This document shows, piece after piece, positions 1 to 9,417 of a DNA stretch of 64,000 nucleotides. Each line of letters starts with the position of its first letter. Within the stretch, counting starts at the first letter, position 1. A program made the position numbers and the translations under genes. This DNA is from Candidatus Obscuribacterales bacterium (GTDB lineage: Bacteria > Cyanobacteriota > Vampirovibrionia > Obscuribacterales > Obscuribacteraceae): assembly GCA_031292355.1 (NCBI GenBank), contig JARLHI010000054.1, positions 62,001 to 126,000 of the forward strand, in the 5' to 3' direction. The notes under the pieces are model-generated. The model saw nothing but the letters and a program-made list of their open reading frames with translations. It searched no databases and was not told the origin of the DNA.

Positions 1-872
1 TTTAACAGTTTGACTAAGTCGGCGGTGCGTGTTGTAAATGTCTCGGCCTCAGCGAACTTTCCCATCTCCAAAGCGTTCATCGCAGCAACCATTAGCAGGT
101 GAAGCGCCATTTGTGATTGTCGTTTGCATTCATCGAGAATCAAACGATCCCCAAGAATGACACCGGCTTCATTAGTCTTTTTGTTCTGCACCAGACAAAA
201 TGCATAGTTGTTTAGAATAACCAATCTCGCGCGTCCATTTGTTTTACGAGAAGCTAGATCGGCGAAAATACGCTCGGCCTCAACAAACTTTTTCTGATTT
301 ATATATGCGACACCAAGATTATTGGCGACAGAAAATTCTTGTGGAACTCCTCCTAGAGATTGCATTCCTCGCGACATACCCCACTGATAAATAGAAAACG
401 CTTCAAGTTCGACCATCCGCCCTTCAAGCATCATAATATTCACAACGCGCAGTAGCAGACCATAAATTTGCATAAGTGTCAGTGGATAAAAGCGCAAAAT
501 TTGACGCGCGGCATCAGGTAAAAGTTTTGCCACTTGATCAAACTTTCCTCGCCTAAAAGCCTTCTCTATTGGACTTAACTTTATTGTTGCTGTAACTTGC
601 ACAACTAAAAAGGCTACCGCAATAATGATCAGGAATAGTTCGACCGGTATGCGCAAAAGGGAAATGACAAATGTAATTGCAATCATTGGAACCCAAAGGC
701 GCCAGACCAAGTTCTTTCCCATACGGGCAAGTACTAAACTGCGCTCTTCTCTTCCACGATCAAAAAGCTTTTGAGCTAATTCCGCACTTATAAATTCAGG
801 ATGAGAAAACTGATTTGCGTTCTCTGAAAAACTGATTCGTTTGTTGTCTTCTTGATTATTGCCCTGGTTCAA
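1..872 (-). CDS. TPR-like membrane protein, 3' end cut by window edge
   Basis: Reading from a TTG at 872, the reverse frame stays open to the window edge, so the C-terminus is missing. An in-frame stop lies 18 bases upstream of the TTG, and no ATG fits, which decides the start. The first 60 residues are polar. Two adjacent hydrophobic stretches follow (starting VPMIAITFVISLL and FLIIIAVAFLVV), forming a membrane hairpin. The rest is helical with TPR-like spacing (FDQVAKLLPDAARQ, NNLGVAYINQKKFVEAERIF). Such proteins usually scaffold other proteins at the membrane; the partner cannot be told here. It is divergent from the gene at 935, with only 62 bases between the starts, so the promoters must share that gap. 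Confidence 0.75.
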   Translation of the reverse strand, partial: MNQGNNQEDNKRISFSENANQFSHPEFISAELAQKLFDRGREERSLVLARMGKNLVWRLWVPMIAITFVISLLRIPVELFLIIIAVAFLVVQVTATIKLSPIEKAFRRGKFDQVAKLLPDAARQILRFYPLTLMQIYGLLLRVVNIMMLEGRMVELEAFSIYQWGMSRGMQSLGGVPQEFSVANNLGVAYINQKKFVEAERIFADLASRKTNGRARLVILNNYAFCLVQNKKTNEAGVILGDRLILDECKRQSQMALHLLMVAAMNALEMGKFAEAETFTTRTADLVKLL

Positions 873-934
873 AGTAAAGCCTATAAACTACATCCAACCT
901 AAAGATACCATTTGGAGCCTGATTTCAAGGTATC

Positions 935-1765
935 ATGACGCAGAAAACTCCCTTAAGGCGTTCCATGCACAGAGCCGCTCCTGAAAATCGTTCATTTACT
1001 CAAGGAATTGCCATCGCTGCTCCTTGCAGCATCATATGGGAATCTATGATTGGCGACGAGAAAACACGCCTCTGCGAAGGATGCTCTAAAAATGTCTACA
1101 ATCTTTCGGCGATGTCACAATCGGAAGCTGAATCATTTCTGCAGAACGCAACTGAGTTGCCGTGTTTGAAATTTTATCGACGACATGATGGCACAATCAT
1201 GTTTGAGAACTGCCCTAAAGGTCTTCGCAAGCTGCGTGACGCCGCGAAGTTCTCCTGGAAGATTGCATCATTCGTGCTCGCTTTTTGTATGTCAACCTTA
1301 AATGCTTTTGCACAACTGAAATCAGACGAAGCACCACCATCAAACTTCAATCTCCTCTGGACTCTTTCTGAAGGGGGCCCAACCGAGCGCGCGCCCATGA
1401 AAATAACAAAACCGGATCCTGGTCCTCCGCTAGCCCAACTTGGTGTTCCAGATAGATACGCTTTCTTCGAAAACATGCTACCAGGCGCTCAAACCAAAAG
1501 TATTGGCGCGAATTGGTCCGGCACTGAAGCTTTTAGTGAGGCATTGGAGCTGACCAAGCAAAAGAAATTCCGCGCGGCACAGGCGGCCTTCGATAGTGCT
1601 CTAGCTGCGACCTCTAAACCTGGATTCGATCCTATGTATCGAGAATTCGTCGGTAGTGAATATGCAAAACTTTTGACACGGATCGGCAAAAAGCAGAAAG
1701 CCAAAGAAGTAGTTTCAGAGACAAAATCAAGCATGACGGTTGCTCTGAAGCGCTCTCAACGTTAA
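935..1765 (+). CDS. Cys-rich N-terminal domain protein with one membrane segment
   Basis: 276 residues. The first 110 form a recognisable but functionally undefined cysteine domain: PCSIIWESM, then RLCEGCSKNVYNLSAM, EAESFL, PCLKFYRR.DGT and ENCPKGLR. Families with this Cys pattern occur in many bacteria ahead of a membrane anchor and probably bind a metal, though that is inference. A hydrophobic segment at about residues 105-125 (ASFVLAFCMSTLNAFAQ) is followed by a low-complexity linker. A C-terminal stretch of about 75 residues (EALELTKQKKFRAAQAAFDSAL) resembles a single TPR pair. AAGG lies five bases before the ATG. I cannot assign a function. Confidence 0.7.
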   Translation: MTQKTPLRRSMHRAAPENRSFTQGIAIAAPCSIIWESMIGDEKTRLCEGCSKNVYNLSAMSQSEAESFLQNATELPCLKFYRRHDGTIMFENCPKGLRKLRDAAKFSWKIASFVLAFCMSTLNAFAQLKSDEAPPSNFNLLWTLSEGGPTERAPMKITKPDPGPPLAQLGVPDRYAFFENMLPGAQTKSIGANWSGTEAFSEALELTKQKKFRAAQAAFDSALAATSKPGFDPMYREFVGSEYAKLLTRIGKKQKAKEVVSETKSSMTVALKRSQR

Positions 1766-1814
1766 GAAGAACATGTCACGTGCCACAAGCGCCTGACAAT
1801 TCTTGTCATGCTAA

Positions 1815-1907
1815 GGCTGCTTGCCAGGAGACACTTCCTTCCGCCAGAGCGATGCCATCGAATACGGTGCCAAGCCTGGCAAAGATGGATTTCTGCACTG
1901 CAATTAG
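1815..1907 (+). pseudogene. Possible orphan gene-end fragment
   Basis: The gap 1766-2047 holds no intact gene. A short open stretch after a stop reads GLPGDTSFRQSDAIEYGAKP and ends GKDGFLHCN before TAG. It has no start codon or ribosome site. The composition looks coding, so it may be the detached 3' end of a gene, like the clearer cases at 18190 and 26189. No parent is visible in the window, so this is weak. Confidence 0.2.
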
Positions 1908-2047
1908 CGGCCGCTTTGCAAGCAGCATGAAGTTAAAGGATCACTAGCATTCCAGCAAATTTAATGCGTCAGTTTTACGTCCGCATTTTGGTATGCTGTA
2001 GACTCGGTTCCTATAATTGCATTTTTTTGAAAGGAGTTTTCTCGATA

Positions 2048-3589
2048 ATGACTCGCGCCAATTTATTGAAAAAGGCTTGCGCAGTCGCTCTCACATTCAT
2101 GGCTTGTAGCTTAAACACTACAACTTCTGTGAAAGCGGCAGACGCGGGCACCATCGGTGTACGAAGCGGAATTCTCGACTTTGTCGATGACCCATGGAGC
2201 AAACCTCAAGGTCACGGTGACGAAGCCGCTCGCTTCTTACCAGACGGTCTCTTAGTTATCAAAGACGGAATCGTCAAAGAATGCGGTCCTTATGACGCAA
2301 CCATCAGCAAATACCCTGGTCTTGATGTCACCACTCTCAAGAACAGAATTGTTGTTCCAGGCTTTGTCGACGGTCACATTCACTTCCCTCAAACTCGCGT
2401 TCTAGGCGCTTATGGCGAACAGCTTTTGCCTTGGTTGCTAGAGTGGGTATTTCCTGAAGAAATGAAATACAAAGATCCAGCCTATGCGAAAGTAGGAATC
2501 AACAACTTTTTTGACAACCTTCTCGCCAACGGAACAACCACCGTTCAAGATTATGGAACATCATTCGAATCAGCTATTGGCGAATATTTCGATGAAGCTG
2601 ACAGACGTCACATGCGTGTCATCTGTGGACTTTCTGGTCTAGACCGCAATGCACCAGAAGGCATGTGCCTCACTCCGCAAGCTTTCTATGACGGCAGCAA
2701 GCGTTTGATTGAAAAATATCATGGCAAAGGTCGCAACCTTTATTGCATCGTTCCGCGATTTGCATATGGCGACTCTGATGAAATGCTATCGGCATGTGGA
2801 AAACTGCACAAAGAATTTCCAGATTGCTGGATCAACACCCACGTTTCGGAAAACCCGACCGAGACTCGTAACGCAGCCGCTGAACATCATTGCAAAGACT
2901 ATCTCGGCTGCTACGAAAAATACGGTATGGTCGGACCTAAGTTCACCGCCGGACACGGCGTCTGGCTCTCGAATGATGAATTCGAACGCCTACACAAAGC
3001 CGGAGCTGCAATCTCGTTCTGCCCTAACTCCAACACATTCCTTGGCAGCGGTTATTTCCGTCTCGGCAAAGCAACCGATCCAGCGGCGCCAGTACGCCTA
3101 ACCTTCGGCACCGATATGGGCGGTGGCAACAGCTTCTCCATGATCAACGTTTTGAATCAAGCCTACAAAATCGGCATGTGCAACAACACACTCATGGATG
3201 GCAGCGTAGACCCAAGTAAGAAGAATGACGCCGAAGGCGAACGCAACAAGCTCAATGCGATGCGCGCGTTCTACTCAGCCACTCTTGGTGGTGCACGCGG
3301 TCTTTATCTCGAAGACAAGATTGGCAACTTCAATCCTGGCAAAGAAGCTGACTTTGTTGTGCTCGATTGGAACGGCGGACCAATGGCTACAAAATGGCAC
3401 CAAACCCTGATCGTTAAAGAAGGCGACTCACCAAAGAATATCGACCAGGCAGCTAAACTTCTCTTTGGAGTTATGGCTGTAGGCGATGATCGCGCTGTCG
3501 ACGAAACATGGGTCTACGGCAAACGCTTGTACAAGCGCGGTGCTGCTACCCCAGTAGCGGCTGTAGAAACCAAGCACGAAAACAACTAG
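2048..3589 (+). CDS. guaD: Guanine deaminase, predicted exported
   Basis: Amidohydrolase that converts guanine to xanthine and ammonia. Family marks in order: PGFVDGHIHFPQ (metal-binding HxH with the guanine-deaminase FPQ), HVSENPTE, HGVWLSNDEF, CPNSNTFLGSG and GTDMGGGNSFSM (metal Asp). I start at the ATG at 2048 rather than the longer frame from 1964, because AAGGAG sits about 12 bases before it. From that start the protein is 513 residues and begins with a signal-peptide-like stretch (Lys-Lys, then hydrophobic, then SVKAADAG). Cytoplasmic guanine deaminases lack this, so the enzyme is probably periplasmic or surface-located and used for scavenging. It is monocistronic, followed by a strong terminator. 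Confidence 0.88.
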   Translation: MTRANLLKKACAVALTFMACSLNTTTSVKAADAGTIGVRSGILDFVDDPWSKPQGHGDEAARFLPDGLLVIKDGIVKECGPYDATISKYPGLDVTTLKNRIVVPGFVDGHIHFPQTRVLGAYGEQLLPWLLEWVFPEEMKYKDPAYAKVGINNFFDNLLANGTTTVQDYGTSFESAIGEYFDEADRRHMRVICGLSGLDRNAPEGMCLTPQAFYDGSKRLIEKYHGKGRNLYCIVPRFAYGDSDEMLSACGKLHKEFPDCWINTHVSENPTETRNAAAEHHCKDYLGCYEKYGMVGPKFTAGHGVWLSNDEFERLHKAGAAISFCPNSNTFLGSGYFRLGKATDPAAPVRLTFGTDMGGGNSFSMINVLNQAYKIGMCNNTLMDGSVDPSKKNDAEGERNKLNAMRAFYSATLGGARGLYLEDKIGNFNPGKEADFVVLDWNGGPMATKWHQTLIVKEGDSPKNIDQAAKLLFGVMAVGDDRAVDETWVYGKRLYKRGAATPVAAVETKHENN

Positions 3590-3632
3590 TGCCTGGACCG
3601 AGCTTCGCTCAAACAGTGATCAAATAACACGA

Positions 3633-3665
3633 GAAAGAGTCTGGGCAACCAGGCTCTTTCTTTTG
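3633..3665 (+). terminator. Rho-independent terminator between convergent genes
   Basis: GAAAGAG-T-CTGG / GCAA loop / CCAG-G-CTCTTTC followed by TTTTG. The stem is 11 pairs plus one mismatch with a GNRA-like loop. It can serve the guanine deaminase gene and, less well, the convergent methyltransferase gene. Confidence 0.85.
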
Positions 3666-3686
3666 CGATCATTTACTGATTTGACT

Positions 3687-4628
3687 TTAGCAATCGATGA
3701 AGCGTGTGAATTTTACGTCCTTGAGTTCCCGATATTGTTCTTTGCCATCCCTTTTCAGCAATTTGGCTTCGCGAACACCATCGACATTGCAACCAATAAA
3801 AGTGGCATAACCATTGAATAATTGCGGTCGTCCTATTACTCGTTTTCGCTCATCGTCTGTAGATTTTGCAACTTTATCCAACACCAGAAAACTTGTCGGC
3901 AAACTGCGCAAATCAATTTTCATTGTCTTACCAAATTTCGTCCAGTTCGAATCAGAAAACACCTCTGGCGGTGGTGGCGCAAAAAAATGACACCAGTTAT
4001 TAGCATTTTTACCGCTCAACATACCGCACTGCATTTGGTGCCTACAAGGAGCGACAACATTGAACGTTTCTCGCCATCTCTCTCTCTGGGCAACTATCTT
4101 TGCACTCAAAGCAGGTGTTCCAGGTTCAACCCATATAACAGTTTGTGACTTTTCTATCCATGAATTGAGTTCGGCAAGATCAACTGCATTCAATTCACCA
4201 AGCACATGACTTAAAAGAAGAACGTAGCCGGAATCTGGAATTTGACCAGCCTCCAGCAACCTCACCGGCAATTGACAGACTTCGTTTAAACGATTCATGG
4301 CAAAAGTTTGCGCGAGTTTAGATCGATCAAATAGAGAAATCTTCGATATGGATTCCGAACCAAAACTTTCAACAAATAATCGCGATGCAATGCCACTACC
4401 ACAGCCCCAGTCAACGAGGTGCGAAGCTGGTTCTAGCTCGAAGCCGCGTTCATGCAGTTCAGCCAGAACCGCATTCCACTTCCAGCCGATGCGCTGTGCA
4501 AATGTCAAATCATAATGCTCTAAGTCACTAACACTGCGCCAGTAATCTTTGGTCTTATTGCCTTCAAGAAATGGTGCGCGAAGCTCTTCGAGGGTTTGCC
4601 AGTTGATATCTTTCCAATTCATAGACAC
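3687..4628 (-). CDS. Rsm22/METTL17-like ribosome-associated methyltransferase
   Basis: 313 residues. A class I SAM-binding motif (LVDWGCGSG at about 72-79) is followed by the acidic loop SLFDRS. The second half carries APCRHQMQCGM and NWCHFF, giving Cys195, Cys201 and Cys213. This matches the cysteine pattern of the Rsm22/METTL17 family, where these cysteines bind an iron-sulphur cluster and the protein assists small ribosomal subunit assembly. That role is known for mitochondrial members and inferred here. Two Met codons at the start (4628, 4622) are equally possible. It is convergent with the deaminase gene. A decayed fragment separates it from the GH67 gene upstream. Confidence 0.72.
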   Translation of the reverse strand: MSMNWKDINWQTLEELRAPFLEGNKTKDYWRSVSDLEHYDLTFAQRIGWKWNAVLAELHERGFELEPASHLVDWGCGSGIASRLFVESFGSESISKISLFDRSKLAQTFAMNRLNEVCQLPVRLLEAGQIPDSGYVLLLSHVLGELNAVDLAELNSWIEKSQTVIWVEPGTPALSAKIVAQRERWRETFNVVAPCRHQMQCGMLSGKNANNWCHFFAPPPPEVFSDSNWTKFGKTMKIDLRSLPTSFLVLDKVAKSTDDERKRVIGRPQLFNGYATFIGCNVDGVREAKLLKRDGKEQYRELKDVKFTRFIDC

Positions 4629-4704
4629 ATCTTAGCAAATTCCCTTAGAGAGTTTGTTTGACAAAGTGTAGATTTGAGAGAAGGTGTCACTGCGACCGGC
4701 CCAA

Positions 4705-4955
4705 TCAACTTGAAGAACCTTTAGAAACTGCAAGACATTCATCGACTGCGGTCCTTATTTCTTCAACAATCTTTGGATCGTCTTCAAGTTCTAAAAGGTA
4801 TTGCCGATTACAAAGCAATGCTCAAAAAGGTTGCCCCCAGCAGCCTTATCTCTGACCTTCTTCCCAAGCAAGCACACACACACGTTGCCCAGACTTGAAA
4901 AAATCGCTGACGTAGCCTTGTGATGCCACCACTTTAGAATCGCACTCGCTGCATC
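4705..4955 (-). pseudogene. Frameshifted 3' remnant of an unidentified gene
   Basis: On the minus strand, in the gap after the GH67 gene and overlapping its last codons, coding-like pieces continue through two frame changes. They read CSECDSKVVASQGYVSDFF... ending VLAWEEGQR, then DKAAGGNLFEHCFVIGN, then LELEDDPKIVEEIRTAVDEC to a TGA at 4705. No start codon or ribosome site precedes it. The CxxC opening suggests a zinc-ribbon-like protein. It looks like the detached end of a gene whose intact copy is not in this window. Confidence 0.45.
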
Positions 4956-7081
4956 TTGCTGTATTGGCCGAAATAGGTAAGGCAGTGAGTCGACCATGCC
5001 TTGGCATCTGCAGCCTGTTTCGCAAGCTTGGCAGCGACTTCTGCGTGTCGTTGGGCATCGATTTCTAGCTTCAATTCATCCCAGCTTTTTTCCATCGCTC
5101 TCGCGGTTTTTATGCCGCTATCGTATTTGAAGCAAAGCTCTTCCCACAATATTCTACCCGACGGCATTTTATAATCCCAGGGCAGATGATGAAACCAGAG
5201 CAAGAATTTTTCCGAACAAGTCTTAGGATCATTGAATTGATCGTTGAGTGGCGGATTATATTGATCGACGGCATCACTACCCTTGCGAGTACGGTCATAA
5301 CCGATGCCATAGGCATCCGCATGATGAAAAATACCGCGCGGGTCACCTTCACCTTCTGGCAACGGCGCGTAATGATCGCCACCAACCATGTGATGAAGTC
5401 CCAGCGGCATCGTGTAACTAACGTAAGCTTCATATGATTTCAACATAATGTCGCGGATCTTTTCGACAACTTCGGGCTTTCTCGACCACGTTTGCTTGAT
5501 CCATTCGGTTGCGATATCTGATGCCGTCAAATTGGAATTCCAGGCGAGCCTTCCAAAAGCGTACCAATTTGCCTGAGCGAAGTGGTGCCCACACCAGTTG
5601 CGGTCGCTGCCAGTATTGGCGCCGCCAGCCAAGCCCCCAGCACCAGCTTGAGGAGTTGCCTCGATTATTTGTGCCACCATAGATTGATCGCCATTGCCAA
5701 ATGTATTCGACCTCAGCACTTCCTCCCACAAACTAGCAAGATAAACCAGGTGCGTCGACTGCCCCATGTACTCTTGAGTGATTTGCAGTTCTGCCAATTT
5801 ACGCGATTTAGGTAATGCTCCAAAAAGCGGATGAAAAGGCTCTCTGGGTTGAAAATCTAATGGTCCGGTTTTGATTTGGATCAAGACATTGTCTTCAAAC
5901 TTGCCATCGAGTGGTTTGAATTCCAGATACGAACGTTTCACACGATCTGGATCCTGATTACCCATGGTGTAGACGAACGTTCGCCACATAACGATGCCAC
6001 CATGCGGCTTCAATGCTGCAGCCAACATGTTTGCGCCGTCTGCATGCGTGCGTCCATAGTCTTGCGGACCAGGCACTCCCTCGCTATTTGCTTTAACTAA
6101 GAAGCCACCAAAATCGGGAATCGTCTCATAAATCTCCTTCGCTTTTTTCTGCCACCACTCAATTACTTTTTGATCGAGCGGATCAGCCGAAAGCAAATTA
6201 TCTAATTTGCAAGGCGATGCAAAATTGATTGAACAATAGACTTTGATACCATAAGGACGAAAAACTTTGGCTAAAGCTGCCGTCTTCAAAATGCTCTCGC
6301 GACTAAGAACAGACGGCGAAGCATTGACATTATTGATGACGATTCCATTGATGCCGATTGACGCATTTAAACGCGCGTAATCAGCTAATCGAGGATCGAC
6401 TGTATCTGGCAACTCGTCCCATTTCCACAATGATTTGCCTGCATAACCTCGTTCCACACCACTATCTGCATTATCCCAGTGAGCGATTATGCGCAGAGGA
6501 TTAGTCGGCACTTCCAAAACATTATGCACTGCATCTGCCTTCTGCAACCGTCGCAAAAATGCATATGTGCCGCGCAAAGCTGCAAATTCATCAGCACCTG
6601 CGATCACCGTCAACAGCCCATCTTTAATCTGTTTTGACTCAATAAAATATCCCTCAGAACCCAGGTCATCAAACTCTTTTTCTGTCAACAAATGAGCATT
6701 CTGAGACGTTCTGCCACTGATGACCACAATTGAACTAGGCTCTAAATTCTTGCTTGTGCCAAATTTGACATCAGCTAATTTAGATAAGCCACGACTCAAT
6801 TCCTCGTGGATTATCTTTGTAGTTTCAGCGATATTGTCATTTGAATCAACAATCAAACCGCTCAGCCTTGAAAGCGATTCTCTCTCCGGCGGTAGAAGCA
6901 CAGCATAGCGAAGCCAGGCCTCATAACCATCTTCGTCGACAAATGTAATTTCCTTCGACGAAGTTGCGCTAGCATTTTCAAATTGCCAGGGAGAAAACAA
7001 CAAACCAGCAAGACTTCCAGCTGTCAAAAAAATACGACGGCTGATTTTCTTGTCTAATTCAAAATCCATCTTAGTATTCAT
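4934..7081 (-). CDS. GH67 alpha-glucuronidase, Tat-exported
   Basis: Releases (4-O-methyl)glucuronic acid from xylo-oligosaccharides. 715 residues, full family length. The N-terminus has a twin-arginine signal (SRRIFLTAG, then hydrophobic). GH67 landmarks follow: GFLVKANSEGVPGPQDYGRT, RTHADGANMLAAAL, GIVMWRTFVYTMG, GPLDFQPREP, ITQEYMGQ and, near the end, CLTYFGQYSK. Predicted catalytic residues are Glu334 (acid), Asp409 and Glu437, with spacing (75 and 28) close to that of characterised GH67 enzymes (about 73 and 28). Known GH67 enzymes are often intracellular, so an exported form points to plant polymer or oligosaccharide breakdown outside the cytoplasm. A uronate-dehydrogenase-like gene lies 15 kb away at 22111. 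Confidence 0.92.
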   Translation of the reverse strand: MNTKMDFELDKKISRRIFLTAGSLAGLLFSPWQFENASATSSKEITFVDEDGYEAWLRYAVLLPPERESLSRLSGLIVDSNDNIAETTKIIHEELSRGLSKLADVKFGTSKNLEPSSIVVISGRTSQNAHLLTEKEFDDLGSEGYFIESKQIKDGLLTVIAGADEFAALRGTYAFLRRLQKADAVHNVLEVPTNPLRIIAHWDNADSGVERGYAGKSLWKWDELPDTVDPRLADYARLNASIGINGIVINNVNASPSVLSRESILKTAALAKVFRPYGIKVYCSINFASPCKLDNLLSADPLDQKVIEWWQKKAKEIYETIPDFGGFLVKANSEGVPGPQDYGRTHADGANMLAAALKPHGGIVMWRTFVYTMGNQDPDRVKRSYLEFKPLDGKFEDNVLIQIKTGPLDFQPREPFHPLFGALPKSRKLAELQITQEYMGQSTHLVYLASLWEEVLRSNTFGNGDQSMVAQIIEATPQAGAGGLAGGANTGSDRNWCGHHFAQANWYAFGRLAWNSNLTASDIATEWIKQTWSRKPEVVEKIRDIMLKSYEAYVSYTMPLGLHHMVGGDHYAPLPEGEGDPRGIFHHADAYGIGYDRTRKGSDAVDQYNPPLNDQFNDPKTCSEKFLLWFHHLPWDYKMPSGRILWEELCFKYDSGIKTARAMEKSWDELKLEIDAQRHAEVAAKLAKQAADAKAWSTHCLTYFGQYSKMQRVRF

Positions 7082-7256
7082 CCTCGACTATGATACTGGC
7101 CACGAGATCATGTTAATCGGCTTCGGTGACAGACTTGTGATAGGAAACTTCGAGCCATTCTAGGAACTGCGAAATATAGACTATCCCAAAGCCAGTAAGA
7201 TATTCTATGCTCTCCATCCCGTTTGCTCTGCGCAGTCGTTTTTTATCGGAGACAAA

Positions 7257-7826
7257 ATGTCGCTAATGCACGCCATACTAGGTTTTCTCCATCGCCATCC
7301 ACAAACCGGCTATGCGCTGAAAAACGAACAATTCGATCAAAGCGTGGCTTATTTTTGGCCAGCAGACCAAACGCAAATCTACAAAACGCTCGACAAACTT
7401 GTCGACCAGGAATTTGCCACAGCAGCAATTGAAGTCCAGACCGACCGCCCCAATCGCAAGGTCTATTCAATCACTAAAAAAGGAAAACAAGAGCTGAAGC
7501 GTTGGGTCAGTGATGAGCACGAGCCTCTGGCTTACAGAGACCCTTTACTGGTCCAGCTTTTCTTTGGTGATTGCGTCGAGCCAGCTGCGATGATCAAGGT
7601 TTTAGAGGCGGCGAAAGTAAAGCACGAAGAACATCTTGCCACGCTGCGCTCCCTCGACGTACCATCGCTTGCAAAATGCGCTGACAGAGAAACGCTGCAC
7701 GGTCGACTGACACTCGAATTAGGTCTGCACTCGAAACAAGCATATATAGATTGGCTGGACCAATCTATTGCGACAATCAAAAAACACGAAGCAAAATCAA
7801 ACTCATCTAAAAAGGGCAAATCTTAA
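7257..7826 (+). CDS. PadR-family transcriptional regulator
   Basis: 189 residues. An N-terminal winged helix-turn-helix of PadR type covers MHAILGFLHRHPQTGYALK, QIYKTLDKLVDQEFA and NRKVYSITKKGKQEL (about residues 4-85). A helical C-terminal dimerisation half follows (PLLVQLFFGD, IKVLEAAKVKHEEHLATL). The start is supported by GGAG seven bases before the ATG. The carotenoid oxygenase gene follows 75 bases downstream on the same strand, so PadR probably represses it and itself. A palindrome at 7858 and a matching half-site at about 7172 are possible binding sites. Confidence 0.85.
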   Translation: MSLMHAILGFLHRHPQTGYALKNEQFDQSVAYFWPADQTQIYKTLDKLVDQEFATAAIEVQTDRPNRKVYSITKKGKQELKRWVSDEHEPLAYRDPLLVQLFFGDCVEPAAMIKVLEAAKVKHEEHLATLRSLDVPSLAKCADRETLHGRLTLELGLHSKQAYIDWLDQSIATIKKHEAKSNSSKKGKS

Positions 7827-7857
7827 TATAGGGTGCTTCCACTATTGCAATTCCAGC

Positions 7858-7877
7858 ATATAGGAGTAGTCTTATAT
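7858..7877. promoter_or_regulatory. Candidate PadR operator
   Basis: ATATAGGAGTAGTCTTATAT is an imperfect 20-bp palindrome (8 of 10 positions pair) lying 25 bases before the carotenoid oxygenase start. A similar half-site, ATATAGACT, occurs at about 7172 before padR. The site is inferred from symmetry and position only. Confidence 0.35.
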
Positions 7878-7901
7878 AAGTGCTATCCGCTATGGTGATT
7901 T

Positions 7902-9275
7902 ATGCCAACTACAGCCACAAGATCTGAAAAAACGAGTACTAACCCTTTTCTCAACCTGAACTTTGCACCGGTTCAATCAGAACAACTAATCACTGAATTA
8001 TCGGTGAGCGGACAAATACCCCTAGAACTGGAAGGACGCTTTCTCCGCATCGGTCCAAATCCGCTTAAAGCGCCAAATCCAAAGTCTTATCACTGGTTTA
8101 TGGGTTCGGGAATGGTGCACGGCTTGCGCTTAAAAGATGGAAAAGCGCAGTGGTACAAAAACAACTATGTGCTCAGCGAAAACGTCACCGCAGCGCTTCA
8201 TAAAAAAGCCCTGCCCACGCCAAGAAAAACGCACGGCGGCAATGTCAACACCAATGTGCTAAGCATCGGCGGCGAATTATTTGCCCTCGTTGAAGCTGGT
8301 AGTTTACCAATCAAGCTCGATGCCGACTTGCAGAGTGTTGCATACAGCGATTTCAAAGGTACTCTCAAACACGGATTCACGGCTCATCCTCACAAGGATC
8401 ATGCAACTGGTGAAATCCACGCAATTGCCTACGCTTTCGACAAAAAGACAGTCGACTATCTTGTTATAGACAAAGAGGGCAGATCGCGCACAGCTGCACA
8501 AATCGCTGTTCCTCACCAGCCAATGATCCATGACATGGCTTTTACAAAATCATTCGCCATTCTCCTTGATCTGCCAGTCACTTTCAGCATGACGACGGCA
8601 ATTTCCGGCAAATTTCCTTATGTCTGGAATCGCAAACAGCAGCCACGAATAGGCTTCATTCCTAGAAAAATCGAAGATGCCGGAAAAGTTATCTGGATCG
8701 AAGCACCATCATGCGGCGTTTATCACGTCATGAATGCCTACGAAACGACCGACAGAATTATCCTTGATGTCGTCAAAAATTCTATGAATTTCGACTCGGA
8801 AATTTTAAAGCGAGAGCCAAAACAAAATACCCTCGTACGCTGGACGATTAATCTCACTGATGGAAAGCTTGTTGAAACTCAACTCAGCGACTACTCTGTA
8901 GAATTTCCAAGAATAAATGAGCGTTTGTTCGGGCAAGAATATAACTTTGGCTATACCGCTTGCCTCACCAAAGACGTGAAATTCGGACCTTTGTATAAAC
9001 ACGATTTATCGAAAGGGACCACGATCGTCCGTGACCTCGGCAAAGGTCGCTCAGCGATGGAACCAGTTTTCGTGCCACGCAATAATGCGAATACCGAAGA
9101 CGATGGTTGGCTAATGTCGTATGTCTTTGACGAAAACACAAACAACACCGACGTCATCATTCTCGATGCGCAGAAATTCCAATGTGACCCTGTGGCCGTC
9201 ATTCATTTGCCGGTGCGCGTCCCCTATGGCTTTCACGGCAACTGGATCGCAGACAGCGATTTGCAAACGGTCTAG
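7902..9275 (+). CDS. Carotenoid cleavage oxygenase (RPE65/apocarotenoid oxygenase family)
   Basis: Oxidative cleavage of a carotenoid or apocarotenoid double bond by a four-histidine ferrous centre. The four ligands are visible: His162 (TAHPHKDH), His210 (MIHDMAFT), His275 (YHVMNAYE) and His445 (GFHGNW). The N-terminal GRFLRIGPNP and FMGSGMVHGL blocks are typical. 457 residues is normal length, and no signal peptide is seen. The substrate cannot be read from sequence; bacterial homologues act on apocarotenals, stilbenes or lignostilbenes. The PadR gene just upstream hints at induction by a phenolic or lipophilic compound. Confidence 0.88.
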   Translation: MPTTATRSEKTSTNPFLNLNFAPVQSEQLITELSVSGQIPLELEGRFLRIGPNPLKAPNPKSYHWFMGSGMVHGLRLKDGKAQWYKNNYVLSENVTAALHKKALPTPRKTHGGNVNTNVLSIGGELFALVEAGSLPIKLDADLQSVAYSDFKGTLKHGFTAHPHKDHATGEIHAIAYAFDKKTVDYLVIDKEGRSRTAAQIAVPHQPMIHDMAFTKSFAILLDLPVTFSMTTAISGKFPYVWNRKQQPRIGFIPRKIEDAGKVIWIEAPSCGVYHVMNAYETTDRIILDVVKNSMNFDSEILKREPKQNTLVRWTINLTDGKLVETQLSDYSVEFPRINERLFGQEYNFGYTACLTKDVKFGPLYKHDLSKGTTIVRDLGKGRSAMEPVFVPRNNANTEDDGWLMSYVFDENTNNTDVIILDAQKFQCDPVAVIHLPVRVPYGFHGNWIADSDLQTV

Positions 9276-9417
9276 TGCAAACGCCTCAGTCTCAATTTCG
9301 AGATGGGCCTTTCGCTTCTTCCATAAAACTCTGGCAAAGCAAATGCCTCCAAGCACCCAGAAATTCGGCGACTTCAAGAATTCCGTTTTGGCACTCAGGT
9401 GCGATCCGGCAGAAGGG

